A stretch of DNA of 64,000 bases from Myxococcota bacterium. Lineage in GTDB: Bacteria; Myxococcota_A; UBA9160; UBA6930. Location of the stretch: assembly GCA_028285625.1 (NCBI GenBank), contig JANQOX010000025.1, positions 518,461-582,460 of the forward strand. Direction: 5' to 3'. Within the stretch, counting starts at the first letter, position 1, and the number at the start of each line of letters is the position of its first letter. Shown one piece after another: positions 17,689 through 25,938 of this stretch. The notes beneath the pieces were generated by a model, which saw only the letters and a list, made by a program, of their open reading frames with translations, was not told where the DNA came from and made no database searches. Made by a program: the position numbers and the translations under genes.

Positions 17689-18177
17689 CTAGGAACCCTG
17701 GGCCTCGGCGACCGCGCGGTCCAGTTCCTCGCGGTCCACGATCCCTGCGTGCTCGAACACGATGCCGCCCTCACCGTCCAGCACGTAGAGGGTCGGAAAG
17801 CCGATGGCCCCGTAGCTGCGCGGGAGCGCCATCTTGGCCTGGAGCACGCGGTAGCGAATCGGGTGCTCCTCGAGGAAGGCCCGGATCACCTCGGCGTCCT
17901 GGTCCAGGCTGATCCCCAGCACCGGCACGTCTTCGCCGTGGTCCAGCTGAAAGTCGTTCAGGATCGGAATCTGGTGAACGCAGGGGGCACACCAGGTCGC
18001 CCAGAAGTCGATCACCACCGGCTTCCCACGCAGCTGTCCCAGCGACAGGGTCTCGCCCCGGAGCGTGGTGAGGATGAAGTTCGGTGCCTGCCGCCGCTCG
18101 GACGGGGTCTCGGGCTCGGCGGCGCCGCAGCCGAGCAGGACGCCGATCAGGAGAGCGACCGCGACCGACCCCCTCAA
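17689..18177 (-). CDS. TlpA/ResA-type thioredoxin lipoprotein
   Basis: 162 residues. A short signal peptide ends in the lipobox LLGC, so it is likely a lipoprotein on the periplasmic side. The thioredoxin domain carries WATWCAPC (CxxC CAPC) and GFPTLYVLD with the cis-proline. Proteins of this kind reduce apocytochrome c or other periplasmic thiols using electrons from CcdA, which is encoded directly upstream. The start is a TTG overlapping the ccdA TGA (TTGA), which places the signal peptide correctly; no ATG or GTG fits better. Confidence 0.9.
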   Translation of the reverse strand: MRGSVAVALLIGVLLGCGAAEPETPSERRQAPNFILTTLRGETLSLGQLRGKPVVIDFWATWCAPCVHQIPILNDFQLDHGEDVPVLGISLDQDAEVIRAFLEEHPIRYRVLQAKMALPRSYGAIGFPTLYVLDGEGGIVFEHAGIVDREELDRAVAEAQGS

Positions 18178-18956
18178 AGCAGCCAGGACTCCGCCGCCTC
18201 GACCACGTCGTTCAAGAAGAGGAAATAGGAGTTGAGCACCGCCAGCCGGTTGGTGGCCACCATCACGCCAATGGCGATGAGCAGCACCCCGGAGACGACC
18301 TCGACGGCCCGGAAGTGCCGACGCATGCGTCCCATCGCCTCGAACAGGCGCTCGACGCTCAATCCCGCCAGGAAGAACGGGACGCCGAGACCGGCGGAAT
18401 AGACCGCCAGCAGCAACATGCCCTGCCCCACCTGGTCGTGCTGCGCCGCGATCGTGAGGATGCCGCCGAGGATCGGCCCGACGCACGGAGACCAGCCGAA
18501 GGCGAACGCAGCACCCACCAGGTAGGTGCCGAAGAAGCTCCGCGGCGCGCGCCCCGTCCCGTGGAAGCGGGTGTCGCGATAGAGGAACTGGATGGGGAGC
18601 CAGCCCAGCATGTGCAGGCCCATCAGGATGATCACGACGCCCGCGATCTGGACGGCCGAGATCTCGAGGCCGAAGACCTCGACGCGCCAGGTCTGCAGCA
18701 GCCGCCCCACGGCCGTGGCCGAGGCACCGAGCAGGACGAATACGGTCGAGAAGCCGCCCACGAACCCCGCACAGCCCAGCATGACCCGGCGCCGCAGGTC
18801 GGGCTGGCCCTCGCCTTCGCGAAGCTCCTCCACCGAGATGCCGGAGATCAGCGACAGGTAGGCCGGCATCAGCGGCATCACGCACGGCGACAGGACGGAG
18901 ATCAAACCGGCGCCGAACGCGGCGCCCAGGGAAGCGATGCTCAGACCCTCACTCAT
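18174..18956 (-). CDS. ccdA: CcdA/DsbD-like thiol-electron transporter
   Basis: 260 residues with six or more membrane helices. The two signature Pro-Cys sites are LISVLSPCVMPLMPAYLSLISG in helix 1 and AFGWSPCVGPILGGIL in helix 4, whose cysteines carry electrons across the inner membrane. The partner thioredoxin lipoprotein is encoded immediately downstream with a TTGA overlap, the classic cytochrome c maturation or thiol-reduction pair. No other ccm/ccs genes are in the window. Confidence 0.93.
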   Translation of the reverse strand: MSEGLSIASLGAAFGAGLISVLSPCVMPLMPAYLSLISGISVEELREGEGQPDLRRRVMLGCAGFVGGFSTVFVLLGASATAVGRLLQTWRVEVFGLEISAVQIAGVVIILMGLHMLGWLPIQFLYRDTRFHGTGRAPRSFFGTYLVGAAFAFGWSPCVGPILGGILTIAAQHDQVGQGMLLLAVYSAGLGVPFFLAGLSVERLFEAMGRMRRHFRAVEVVSGVLLIAIGVMVATNRLAVLNSYFLFLNDVVEAAESWLL

Positions 18957-18992
18957 GCTGGTCCGAGATGATCGCGATCCGAAGCCCGTTGC

Positions 18993-19065
18993 GCCCGCCG
19001 AATTCCGCGAAGCGGAACGCGGCGGGCCGCAGGCGAGCCTCGGGCGTGGCGGCCCAAGGGCCGCC
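18993..19065. other. Two GC-rich hairpins upstream of ccdA
   Basis: Hairpin one: GCCCGCCG at 18993-19000 pairs with 19020-19027, enclosing an inner TTCCGC-GAA-GCGGAA stem. Hairpin two: GGCGGCCC at 19048-19055 pairs with 19058-19065 around AA. They lie in the 171-bp gap between ccdA and the next minus-strand gene, so they could form in the read-through transcript of that gene. Confidence 0.4.
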
Positions 19066-19094
19066 CCGCAGCACTCGGGCCAGGGAAAGCCGGG

Positions 19095-19121
19095 GCCCGG
19101 GCTCCCGATCGGAGCCCGGGC
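19095..19121 (-). terminator. Hairpin terminator candidate after the 19.1-19.5 kb gene
   Basis: An uninterrupted 11-bp stem (19095-19105 with 19111-19121) with a five-base loop begins 6 bp after the stop codon at 19128. The following transcript reads CCCGGCTTTCCC, with only a short U stretch. This is the best terminator-like structure in the window. Confidence 0.55.
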
Positions 19122-19127
19122 GACCCG

Positions 19128-19517
19128 TCAGTACCCTTCGTTGGCGCCGGCGCTTTCCCAGGCGGCGCGCTGCTCCGCCTGGCGCTGAGCCGGTGAACGG
19201 CCCACGAACTCGAGCCGGTCCTTGCGCTCGAGGTGCGACTTGGTGACGACGTAGTCGCCTCGCAAAGACGCATCGACAATGGGCCGCGAGACGTCACTGT
19301 CCCCGCCCGAGAAGACCCAGGCGATGCCGGCGACGAGTCCGCCCCCGGCTGCGTAGATCGTCTTCACCGGCATGTAGACGATGTTCGAGAGCACCGTCAG
19401 GCACCCCTTACCGAACTCGCCAGCCGGCGAACCGGCGGCCGCAGGTGCAGCCGAGAACAAAAGAGCGGCGATGGCCAGCGCAACCAGCGCGGACCGCGTG
19501 CGAACACAGCGATTCAC
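19128..19517 (-). CDS. Small exported protein of unknown function
   Basis: 129 residues. A signal peptide (about 1-28, ALVALAIAALLFSAAPAAAG) is followed by a glycine-rich hydrophobic stretch (about 40-70, VYMPVKTIYAAGGGLVAGIAWVF) and a charged C-terminal third (SHLERKDRLEFVGRSP). The second hydrophobic segment could make it a membrane-associated periplasmic protein. It resembles short uncharacterised exported proteins of deltaproteobacteria, but I do not recognise a named family. It stands alone, with a 7-bp-stem hairpin (19538-19557) in its leader and a strong hairpin after its stop. Confidence 0.7.
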   Translation of the reverse strand: MNRCVRTRSALVALAIAALLFSAAPAAAGSPAGEFGKGCLTVLSNIVYMPVKTIYAAGGGLVAGIAWVFSGGDSDVSRPIVDASLRGDYVVTKSHLERKDRLEFVGRSPAQRQAEQRAAWESAGANEGY

Positions 19518-19626
19518 AGTGGACTCCCTCTCACAAGGGCGGCGTGGGGGCGCCGCCGGTTCCCCACGTAGACAAGTGTGCCCTTCCCGCGGGCGGGGTC
19601 AAGGGCAAGCGCGCGAGCGCTGCGAT

Positions 19627-20070
19627 CTAGGTGGGTGTGTCGATCACCAGCGTGACGGGGCCGTCGTTCGAGAGTTCGACGCGCATGTGCGCACCGAAGC
19701 GCCCAGTCACCACCGGCGCACCGAGTTCGCGGGCGATCGAGACGACGTGCGCGACCCGCGCCTCCGCGTGGGCGGGCTCGGCGGCCTCGGCGAACGAAGG
19801 CCGCCGACCCCTTCTCGCATCGCCGAGCAGCGTGAACTGGGAGACCACGCCGAGCGTCCCCCCCACGTCGAGCAGCGACCGGTTCATGCGTCCGTCCGAA
19901 TCGCCGAAGATGCGCAGGTGGACGAGCTTGTCGGCCAGCCACGCGGCCTGGGCGTCGCCGTCATCGTGCGCGACGCCCACCAGCGCCAGCAGGCCCGACG
20001 GCATCTCGGCCACACGCTCCTCGCCCACGTCCACCCGCGCGTGCGCCACGCGCTGCACGACGGCGCGCAC
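19627..20070 (-). CDS. dtd: D-aminoacyl-tRNA deacylase
   Basis: 147 residues, the usual DTD length. MRAVVQRVAHARVDV is the conserved N-terminus, VSQFTLLGDARRGRRPSF is the SQxT active-site motif and VELSNDGPVTL is the NxGP cross-subunit motif that rejects L-amino acids. The dimer hydrolyses D-amino acids (and glycine) mischarged on tRNA. The gene begins 1 bp after dcd ends, so the two form an operon. Confidence 0.96.
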   Translation of the reverse strand: MRAVVQRVAHARVDVGEERVAEMPSGLLALVGVAHDDGDAQAAWLADKLVHLRIFGDSDGRMNRSLLDVGGTLGVVSQFTLLGDARRGRRPSFAEAAEPAHAEARVAHVVSIARELGAPVVTGRFGAHMRVELSNDGPVTLVIDTPT

Positions 20071-20071
20071 G

Positions 20072-20581
20072 TCAGGGCGCCTGTTGGCGCAGGAAGCGGC
20101 CCTCGTAGACCGCCTGCCCTTCGGCGCGCAGCAGCACCACCTGGCACACCCGGACCCCCGCGTGCAGTTCGAGCGCGCGGCCGGCCACGTTGCTGATCTC
20201 GAGCACCTGCTGGCCGTCCATTCCCGGCTGCACGAAAGCCGACGTCACGTGGATCATCAGCCCCAGACGGGCGAAGCGGCTGCGGCCCTCGAGAAACCCA
20301 CAGAGGTCCGGCGGCAGCGCCAGCCGCTCGACGGTGATGCCGTGGATGGTCTGGCCGGGCTCCAGGCGGAAGGGCCCGGACAGGTGCCGCACCGCGGTGT
20401 AGTCGCGGTGATCCGCTTCCTCGACGATCGGAATCGGGGCCTCGCCCGCGCTCATCACGCGGATCTCGTCGCCGAGCGTGAGATCGATCGAAGCGGGCCC
20501 GACCTGCGACGGGTCGAGCGGATCGACCTGCAACCGCCCGGACTCGAGCTCGCGCAGGATCGCCTCTCGGGTCAGCACCAT
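20072..20581 (-). CDS. dcd: dCTP deaminase family protein
   Basis: 169 residues. PASIDLTLGDEIRV, GFLEGRSRFARLGLMIHVTS and the QVLEISN strand with the catalytic glutamate are the trimeric dUTPase/dCTP deaminase hallmarks. Dcd turns dCTP into dUTP, a precursor of dTTP; some members also hydrolyse dUTP. It is a little shorter than E. coli Dcd. The start is the ATG at 20581, with another possible ATG 15 bp earlier. Cotranscribed with dtd and divergent from the glycerophosphodiesterase gene across 58 bp. Confidence 0.9.
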   Translation of the reverse strand: MVLTREAILRELESGRLQVDPLDPSQVGPASIDLTLGDEIRVMSAGEAPIPIVEEADHRDYTAVRHLSGPFRLEPGQTIHGITVERLALPPDLCGFLEGRSRFARLGLMIHVTSAFVQPGMDGQQVLEISNVAGRALELHAGVRVCQVVLLRAEGQAVYEGRFLRQQAP

Positions 20582-20639
20582 CGGACGGCGGAGCATACCC
20601 CAGCGCTGCACCGGCTCGGGTCGGTGATACGCTCGACCC

Positions 20640-21446
20640 ATGCGCCATCCGTTCTTCGACCTTCCGAAGCCGCTCGTGGTCGGGCACCGCGGGTGCAGTG
20701 GCGAGCTGCCCGAGAACACGCTGGCCGCCTTCGAGCGCGCGCTCGCCCAGGGGGCCGTGCTGATCGAGACCGACGTCCACCTGTCGCGTGACGGCGAAGT
20801 CGTGATCCACCACGATGCCGACCTCACGCGGACCACCGAGGACGCCGGGCCGCTGGCCGAGCGAACCCTCGCCGAGCTGCGCCGGCTGGATGCGGGACAC
20901 CGGTTCTGCCCCGATGGTCGGAGCTACCCCGAGCGCGGCAAGGGACATGGGCTGCCCACCCTGCGCGAAGCCTTCGACGCCTTCCCGGGCGTCCACTTCA
21001 ACGTGGAGATCAAGGCGAACGACCCTGCGCTGGTCAGCGCGACGCTCGACCTGCTGCGCGAAATGAAACGCGCCGACAGCGTGCTCCTCGCGGCGGGCGA
21101 GGACGACACCATGAAGACTCTGCGAGGCGCGTTGGCCGAGAGCGACGTGCAGCCGGCGCAGGGAGCCAGCCTCGGCGACATCGTGGGCTTCGTGCGAGCG
21201 GCCCAGGACGGCTCTGCCCCGCCGCCGGAGCCGATGGCGCTGCAGATTCCGCCGAGCTTCGGCGGCAACCCGCTGGTCACGCCCGAACTCGTGACCTTCG
21301 CCCACGAACACGACACCGAAGTCCACGTCTGGACCGTCAACGATCCCGCCGAGATGGCGCGTCTGCTCGACCTCGGTGTCGACGGCGTGATGAGCGACTT
21401 TCCGGGACGCCTGGCCGAGATCGTGGCGTCGCGCGCGCGCGCGTGA
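20640..21446 (+). CDS. Glycerophosphodiester phosphodiesterase
   Basis: 268 residues of the GDPD TIM barrel. GHRGCSGELPENTLAAFERA contains the catalytic His and Glu, IETDVHLSRDGEVVIHHD supplies metal ligands, and NVEIKAN and VWTVND follow. It splits glycerophosphodiesters into glycerol-3-phosphate and an alcohol. No signal peptide is seen, so it is cytoplasmic (UgpQ type). Its stop overlaps the start of a methyltransferase gene (GTGA). Confidence 0.93.
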   Translation: MRHPFFDLPKPLVVGHRGCSGELPENTLAAFERALAQGAVLIETDVHLSRDGEVVIHHDADLTRTTEDAGPLAERTLAELRRLDAGHRFCPDGRSYPERGKGHGLPTLREAFDAFPGVHFNVEIKANDPALVSATLDLLREMKRADSVLLAAGEDDTMKTLRGALAESDVQPAQGASLGDIVGFVRAAQDGSAPPPEPMALQIPPSFGGNPLVTPELVTFAHEHDTEVHVWTVNDPAEMARLLDLGVDGVMSDFPGRLAEIVASRARA

Positions 21447-22024
21447 GCCAGACCCGTCGGGCCCGCGGCGACACGCCGCCGGCGGGCTTCCTCGCGCGCC
21501 ACCTGGCCGACCTGCGCACCGCCACCGAGGCCGATGGTGGGCGAGGCGTCGTCCTCGACCTGGCCTGCGGGCGCGGCCGGAACACGCTGGCGGTGGCGGC
21601 CGCCGGGGTCGCGACCGTGGGCATGGACCGCAATGCGAGCTTCCTCCGGGAGCTCGCGGACCGCGGGCGGGGGGCGCAGCTGCCGCTGGCCGTCGCGCGC
21701 ACCGACCTCGAATCCGGGCGAGGGGTCCCCGCCCGTAGCGCGAGTCTCGCCGCGGTCCTGGTCTTCCGCTTCCTGTACCGACCGCTCGTGCCGGAGATCC
21801 TGCGGGTGCTTCGGCCCGGCGGGCTGCTGCTCTACGAGACGTTCACCACCGGCCAGCTGGCACTCGGAACGGGCCCGCGAAACCCGGCCTTCCTGCTCGA
21901 GCCCGGCGAGCTGCCGAGCCTGTTCGCCGGGCTCGAGATCCTCCATGCCGACGAGGGCCCGGTGGAGGAGGCCGGCAAGCCCTTCGTGACGGCACGCCTG
22001 CTGGCGCGTCGCACCCATCCCTAG
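21443..22024 (+). CDS. Class I SAM-dependent methyltransferase
   Basis: 193 residues. VVLDLACGRGRNTLAVAAAG is motif I for S-adenosylmethionine, GMDRN is the acidic loop and EILRVLRPGGLLLYETF is the later strand/turn. It is closest in look to the TehB-like or UbiE-like small methyltransferases; the substrate is unknown. It starts with a GTG that overlaps the stop of the glycerophosphodiesterase gene. The coding end and stop lie inside a tandem duplication. Confidence 0.85.
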   Translation: MSQTRRARGDTPPAGFLARHLADLRTATEADGGRGVVLDLACGRGRNTLAVAAAGVATVGMDRNASFLRELADRGRGAQLPLAVARTDLESGRGVPARSASLAAVLVFRFLYRPLVPEILRVLRPGGLLLYETFTTGQLALGTGPRNPAFLLEPGELPSLFAGLEILHADEGPVEEAGKPFVTARLLARRTHP

Positions 22025-22061
22025 CCCCGTCGCTGCTGGCGCGTCGCCCGCATCCCTAGCC
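21998..22061. repeat. 35-bp-period tandem duplication over the methyltransferase stop
   Basis: Bases 21998-22026 and 22033-22061 match at 27 of 29 positions. Both copies contain the sequence ending CATCCCTAGCC that holds the stop codon of the methyltransferase gene, so the second copy carries a duplicate of the last codons and stop. Confidence 0.85.
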
Positions 22062-22089
22062 GCGGCGGCCGTTCCGGCCGCGGCAGCGC

Positions 22090-23202
22090 CTAGGTGCGCT
22101 CGAGCTGCGCGAGGGCCCAGCGCGCATGCTCGGCCAACAGCGGGTCGTCGCCCTCGGCGTGGCGCTCGATCTGCGGCACCAGGCTCCGATCGCCTCCGTT
22201 GCCCGCGGCCACCAGGGCGTTGCGCAGCAGGCCCCGGTACCCGGCGCGGCGCATGGCGCTCCGCCGCGTGTGGCGCCTCCAGCTCTCGAGGTCGAGTTCC
22301 AGCACGAACGAGAGAGACGCCTGGGCCCAGGGCGCGCGTGGCGCCAACCGCTCCCGAAGGGCCAGCGGGTCCGCCTCGGGGTGCCGCACGGCGCGGTCGT
22401 TCCATGGGCACACGTCCTGGCAGATGTCGCAGCCGTAGATCCAATCCCCCTGGGCTTCGCGCAGCTCCTCGGGGATTGCTTCCCGAAGCTCGATCGTCGT
22501 GTACGAGAGGCAGCGCGTGGCATCGAGTACATAGGGTTCGGCGAAGGCGTCCGTCGGGCATGCGTCGAGGCACGCGCGACAGCTTCCGCAGTGGTCGGAC
22601 ATGGGCTCATCCGGAGGCAGCACGAGGTCCGTGAGGACGACGCCGAGAAACAGCAGGGAACCGCGCGCCGGGTCGATGAGGCAGGTGTTCTTGCCCACCC
22701 AGCCGAGGCCAGCCAGCCGCGCCCAGACGCGCTCCTGCACGGGGCCGGTATCGACGTAGACGCGACTGCGCACCGGCTCGCCCGCCAGCGGGCCGAGCGC
22801 GGACGCCACCGCGCGCAGCCGGTCGAGCAGGACTTCGTGATAGTCCTCTCCCGCCGCATACCCCGAAACGCGCGCCGGCCCCGGAGCCGGCGGTCGCTCG
22901 TGTCCCGGGTAGCGCAGGGCCGCGGCGATCACGGTGCGCGCGCCAGGCAGGACTCGGCGCGGGTCCATGCGCTCGGCCGCGCGGCGCCCGATCCACGCCA
23001 TCTCCCCGGCGTACCCGCGAGCCAGCCAGGTTTCGAGAAAGCTCGCCTCCGGGCGCGCCTCGGCCCGGGCGAAGCCCACGGCGTCGAGCCCCAGCGCAAC
23101 CCCCAGCCCGCGTACGCGCTCCGCCAGCGCCGGCTGGCGCGCGGTCGCGGCCCCGGGCTCGCGTGCCCGCGTCGCGGGGTGCGGGGGCGGTGTCGTCGGC
23201 AT
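22090..23202 (-). CDS. queG: Epoxyqueuosine reductase
   Basis: 370 residues. The N-terminal cobalamin-binding half is followed by two 4Fe-4S motifs, CGSCRACLDACPTDAF and CDICQDVCPWN, then a HEAT-like C-terminal region. QueG reduces epoxyqueuosine to queuosine in tRNA wobble modification. The start is the ATG at 23202. It is divergent from the beta-glucosidase gene with only 47 bp between starts. No other queuosine genes are nearby. Confidence 0.95.
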   Translation of the reverse strand: MPTTPPPHPATRAREPGAATARQPALAERVRGLGVALGLDAVGFARAEARPEASFLETWLARGYAGEMAWIGRRAAERMDPRRVLPGARTVIAAALRYPGHERPPAPGPARVSGYAAGEDYHEVLLDRLRAVASALGPLAGEPVRSRVYVDTGPVQERVWARLAGLGWVGKNTCLIDPARGSLLFLGVVLTDLVLPPDEPMSDHCGSCRACLDACPTDAFAEPYVLDATRCLSYTTIELREAIPEELREAQGDWIYGCDICQDVCPWNDRAVRHPEADPLALRERLAPRAPWAQASLSFVLELDLESWRRHTRRSAMRRAGYRGLLRNALVAAGNGGDRSLVPQIERHAEGDDPLLAEHARWALAQLERT

Positions 23203-23207
23203 CGCCC

Positions 23208-23218
23208 GGTAGACTACC
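23208..23218. promoter_or_regulatory. Short dyad GGTAGACTACC in the queG/beta-glucosidase divergent region
   Basis: A perfect 5+1+5 inverted repeat lies in the 47-bp space between the two divergent starts, close to the queG ATG. It could be an operator for either gene, but a dyad this short can arise by chance. Confidence 0.3.
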
Positions 23219-23249
23219 CGGCCGCCCCCGTGGCGGAGCGAGGACGGAC

Positions 23250-24620
23250 ATGGCACGCGTCAGCTTTCCCGAGGGCTTCCAATGGGGCACCGCCACGGCG
23301 TCCTACCAGATCGAGGGCGGCGTCCGCGAAGACGGCCGGGGCGAGTCGATCTGGGATCGCTTCAGCCACACCCCCGGCAACGTGCTGGGCGGCGACAACG
23401 GCGACGTGGCCTGCGACTCCTACCACCGGCTCGCGGAAGACGTGGCGTTGCTGCGCGAACTCCGCTGCACCAGCTACCGGTTCTCGATCGCGTGGCCGCG
23501 CATCCAGCCCGAGGGCAAGGGCCCGATCCTCGAAGCCGGCATCGACTACTACCGGCGCCTGGTGGATGCCCTGCTCGCCTGCGGGATCCGTCCGTTTCCC
23601 ACGCTCTACCACTGGGACCTGCCGCAGCGCCTCGAAGACGACGGCGGCTGGCCCGAGCGCGACACCGCGGGCCGGTTCGCCGACTACGCCGGCGCCGTCG
23701 TCGGCGCGCTCGGCGACCGCGTGGCGGACTGGATGATCTTCAACGAGCCCAGCGTCTTCACGAGCCTGGGCTACGCGCTGGGCGTCCACGCACCGGGGCG
23801 TCGCGACGTCGACGCCTTCCTGCGCGCGACGCACGTGGTGAACCTCGCCCAGGGCGAGGCCTGTCGGGCCATGCGTTCGGAGCACTCGGGACTGCGCATC
23901 GGTACGGCGTTCAACACCAGCGCCTGCGAGCCCGGCGGCGACGACGAAGCCGATGCCGCCGCGGCCGAACGCTGGCACGCGCTCACCAACGTGTGGTTCG
24001 TCGAGCCGGCCCTGCTGGGCCGCTACCCCGACGCGTTCGTGACGGGGCTTCCCGCCGACCGCATGGGCATCCGCGACGGCGACCTCGAACGCACGCGCGC
24101 CGACCTCGATTTCCTGGGCATCAACCTCTACAACCGCACGCTGCTTCGTCACCAGGGCGAAGACCCGAACGGATTGCACGTGCTGCCCGTCGGGCCCAGC
24201 GGCGGCGACGAAGGCGAGAAGACCGACTTCGGCTGGGAGGTCTGGCCGAATGCCCTGCGCGACATCCTGCTTCGCTTCACCCGCGACTACGACACGCCGG
24301 TGCTCGAGGTGACCGAGAACGGCTGCGCCTATGGGGACGGCCCGGACGAGCGCGGCCATGTGGCCGACACGCGCCGCATCCGCTTCTACGAGGGCTATCT
24401 CGCCGCGGTGGCCGAGGCCATCGCTGCGGGAGCCGACGTTCGGGGCTACCACGCGTGGAGCCTGCTCGACAACTTCGAGTGGGCCGAAGGCTTCTCCCAG
24501 CGTTTCGGCCTGGTGCACGTGGACTTCGCCACGGGCGCCCGGACCGTGAAGGCGTCCGGGCGCTGGTATGCGCAGGTCGCCACCGAGAACGGGTTCGAGG
24601 CCTCCCTCGAACGGGACTGA
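23250..24620 (+). CDS. Beta-glucosidase, glycoside hydrolase family 1
   Basis: 456 residues, the standard GH1 length. FQWGTATASYQIEGG opens the barrel, the acid/base is in WMIFNEPS (NEP motif) and the nucleophile is in VLEVTENGCAYG (TENG motif). YHAWSLLDNFEWAEGF is the conserved C-terminal block. It hydrolyses beta-glucosides or related beta-glycosides; no signal peptide, so cytoplasmic. The ATG at 23250 is preceded by GGACGGAC. No sugar transporter or regulator is adjacent. Confidence 0.95.
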   Translation: MARVSFPEGFQWGTATASYQIEGGVREDGRGESIWDRFSHTPGNVLGGDNGDVACDSYHRLAEDVALLRELRCTSYRFSIAWPRIQPEGKGPILEAGIDYYRRLVDALLACGIRPFPTLYHWDLPQRLEDDGGWPERDTAGRFADYAGAVVGALGDRVADWMIFNEPSVFTSLGYALGVHAPGRRDVDAFLRATHVVNLAQGEACRAMRSEHSGLRIGTAFNTSACEPGGDDEADAAAAERWHALTNVWFVEPALLGRYPDAFVTGLPADRMGIRDGDLERTRADLDFLGINLYNRTLLRHQGEDPNGLHVLPVGPSGGDEGEKTDFGWEVWPNALRDILLRFTRDYDTPVLEVTENGCAYGDGPDERGHVADTRRIRFYEGYLAAVAEAIAAGADVRGYHAWSLLDNFEWAEGFSQRFGLVHVDFATGARTVKASGRWYAQVATENGFEASLERD

Positions 24621-24636
24621 ACCCCCGGACCCTGGC

Positions 24637-24678
24637 GGCCGATGAGACGAACAGCCCTCGAGGGCCGATGAGACGAAC
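24637..24678. repeat. Short direct repeat GGCCGATGAGACGAAC after the beta-glucosidase gene
   Basis: The 16-mer occurs at 24637-24652 and again at 24663-24678 (period 26), in the 88-bp gap before the sulfotransferase gene. It resembles the other short tandem duplications at gene boundaries in this window. Confidence 0.7.
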
Positions 24679-24708
24679 CGCCCCCGACGGCAGGACCCCG
24701 ATAGCCCC

Positions 24709-25716
24709 ATGCAAGACCGCCTCGCCTTCCTGATCGGAGCCCCGCGCTCCGGCTCCACCCTGACCGCCCGCATGCTGGGCGCGCACTCGGCCATCCATGC
24801 GCCGAGCGAGCCCCACCTGATCCCGCCCCTCGCGCACCTCGGCTACGGCGAGCGCGTGGAGAAGGCCCCGTACGACCCGATCATCACGCAGATCGGCCTG
24901 CGCGAGTTCGTGGGGCTGCTGCCCGGGGGAGAGGCCGACTGGTTCGCCGCGCAGAGGGCCATGACCGACCGCCTCTACGAGGGCGTGCTGACCCCCAGCG
25001 GCCGCAGCCTGTTCCTCGACAAGACCCCCGCCTATGCGCTGGTGCTCGACTACCTGGCCAAGCTCTACCCCGAGGCCCGCTATGTCGTGCTCACGCGCAA
25101 CCCGATGGCGGTGTGGTCGAGCGTGATCGACTCGTTCTTCGACGGCGACCACGAGGCTGCCCACCGGCACAACCCGGTGGTGGAGCGCTACGTGCCCGCC
25201 ATCGCGCGCTTCTTGCGCGAACGCCCGGTGCCGCTGCTGCACGTCCGCTACGAGGAGATCGTGCAGGCGCCCGAGGAGCAGATGCAGAAGGTCTGCGACT
25301 TCCTGGGACTCTCATTCGAGCCCGGCATGGTGGACTACGGCTCTTCGGACGCACCGGCGGGCCCCGCCACGCGCGGCCTTGGCGACCCGGTGACGGTGGC
25401 GAAGGAGACCCGACCGACCACGCGCAGCGTGGACAAGTGGGCGAAGGGGCTGGCCGGCAATCCCGGCCGCCTGGCCCAGTGCCGGGAGATCGCGGCGCGC
25501 CTGACCGACCCGGACCTGGCCACCTGGGGCTATCCCACCCTGCGGCAGGAGCTCGCAGCCATCGAGCCCACCGATGCGAAGCCCCGTCGTGCGAAGCTCA
25601 CGCGCTATGCGCTCGAACGGCGCATGCTGGTGATGCTGCGCCGCAACATCCACACCAATGCGCTCGGCCGGCTGGTGCGCCGCGTGCGCGATGCCTGCGA
25701 CCTGCTGCTCCGATAG
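24709..25716 (+). CDS. Sulfotransferase family protein
   Basis: 335 residues. LIGAPRSGSTLTARML is the 5'-phosphosulfate-binding loop for PAPS and YVVLTRNPMAVWSS is the 3'-phosphate-binding motif. The family transfers sulfate to hydroxyls of lipids, sugars or proteins. The C-terminal basic stretch (KPRRAKLTRYALERRMLVMLRR) may contact membrane or an acidic substrate. No neighbouring gene reveals the acceptor. Confidence 0.88.
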   Translation: MQDRLAFLIGAPRSGSTLTARMLGAHSAIHAPSEPHLIPPLAHLGYGERVEKAPYDPIITQIGLREFVGLLPGGEADWFAAQRAMTDRLYEGVLTPSGRSLFLDKTPAYALVLDYLAKLYPEARYVVLTRNPMAVWSSVIDSFFDGDHEAAHRHNPVVERYVPAIARFLRERPVPLLHVRYEEIVQAPEEQMQKVCDFLGLSFEPGMVDYGSSDAPAGPATRGLGDPVTVAKETRPTTRSVDKWAKGLAGNPGRLAQCREIAARLTDPDLATWGYPTLRQELAAIEPTDAKPRRAKLTRYALERRMLVMLRRNIHTNALGRLVRRVRDACDLLLR

Positions 25717-25800
25717 CGCGCGGCCAGGAACCGGATGAGCCCGGTAGCCCGCCCACGAGCCCCCGCTAGCCCACCCCCGCGCTTGTGCTATTCCCAGGAA

Positions 25801-25932
25801 ATGGACCGAGAGCCCTTCGTGACCGCTCCCGAATCTCGCGACGCCCAGGGCTGGCAGGCTCCGCGCGTCGAGGTGATCTCCCTCTCCTGCGAGATCACCT
25901 CCTACGCGCCGGACGACGAGCCTCTCTTCTAG
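25801..25932 (+). CDS. pqqA: PqqA-type coenzyme PQQ precursor peptide (orphan)
   Basis: 43 residues, MDREPF to DDEPLF. The segment WQAPRVEVISLSCEITSY matches the PqqA pattern W-x-x-P...E-V/I-T-x-Y. The glutamate and tyrosine of E-I-T-S-Y have the E-x3-Y spacing used to build pyrroloquinoline quinone. From memory, the closest look is the methylotroph PqqA ending in MEVTSY. AGGAA directly before the ATG is a poor ribosome site for this start, so an in-frame TTG 18 bases upstream may be used. No pqqB, C, D or E lies in the window. It is followed 6 bp later by a DUF502 gene. An unusual cysteine precedes the key glutamate. Confidence 0.72.
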   Translation: MDREPFVTAPESRDAQGWQAPRVEVISLSCEITSYAPDDEPLF

Positions 25933-25938
25933 GGCCCC

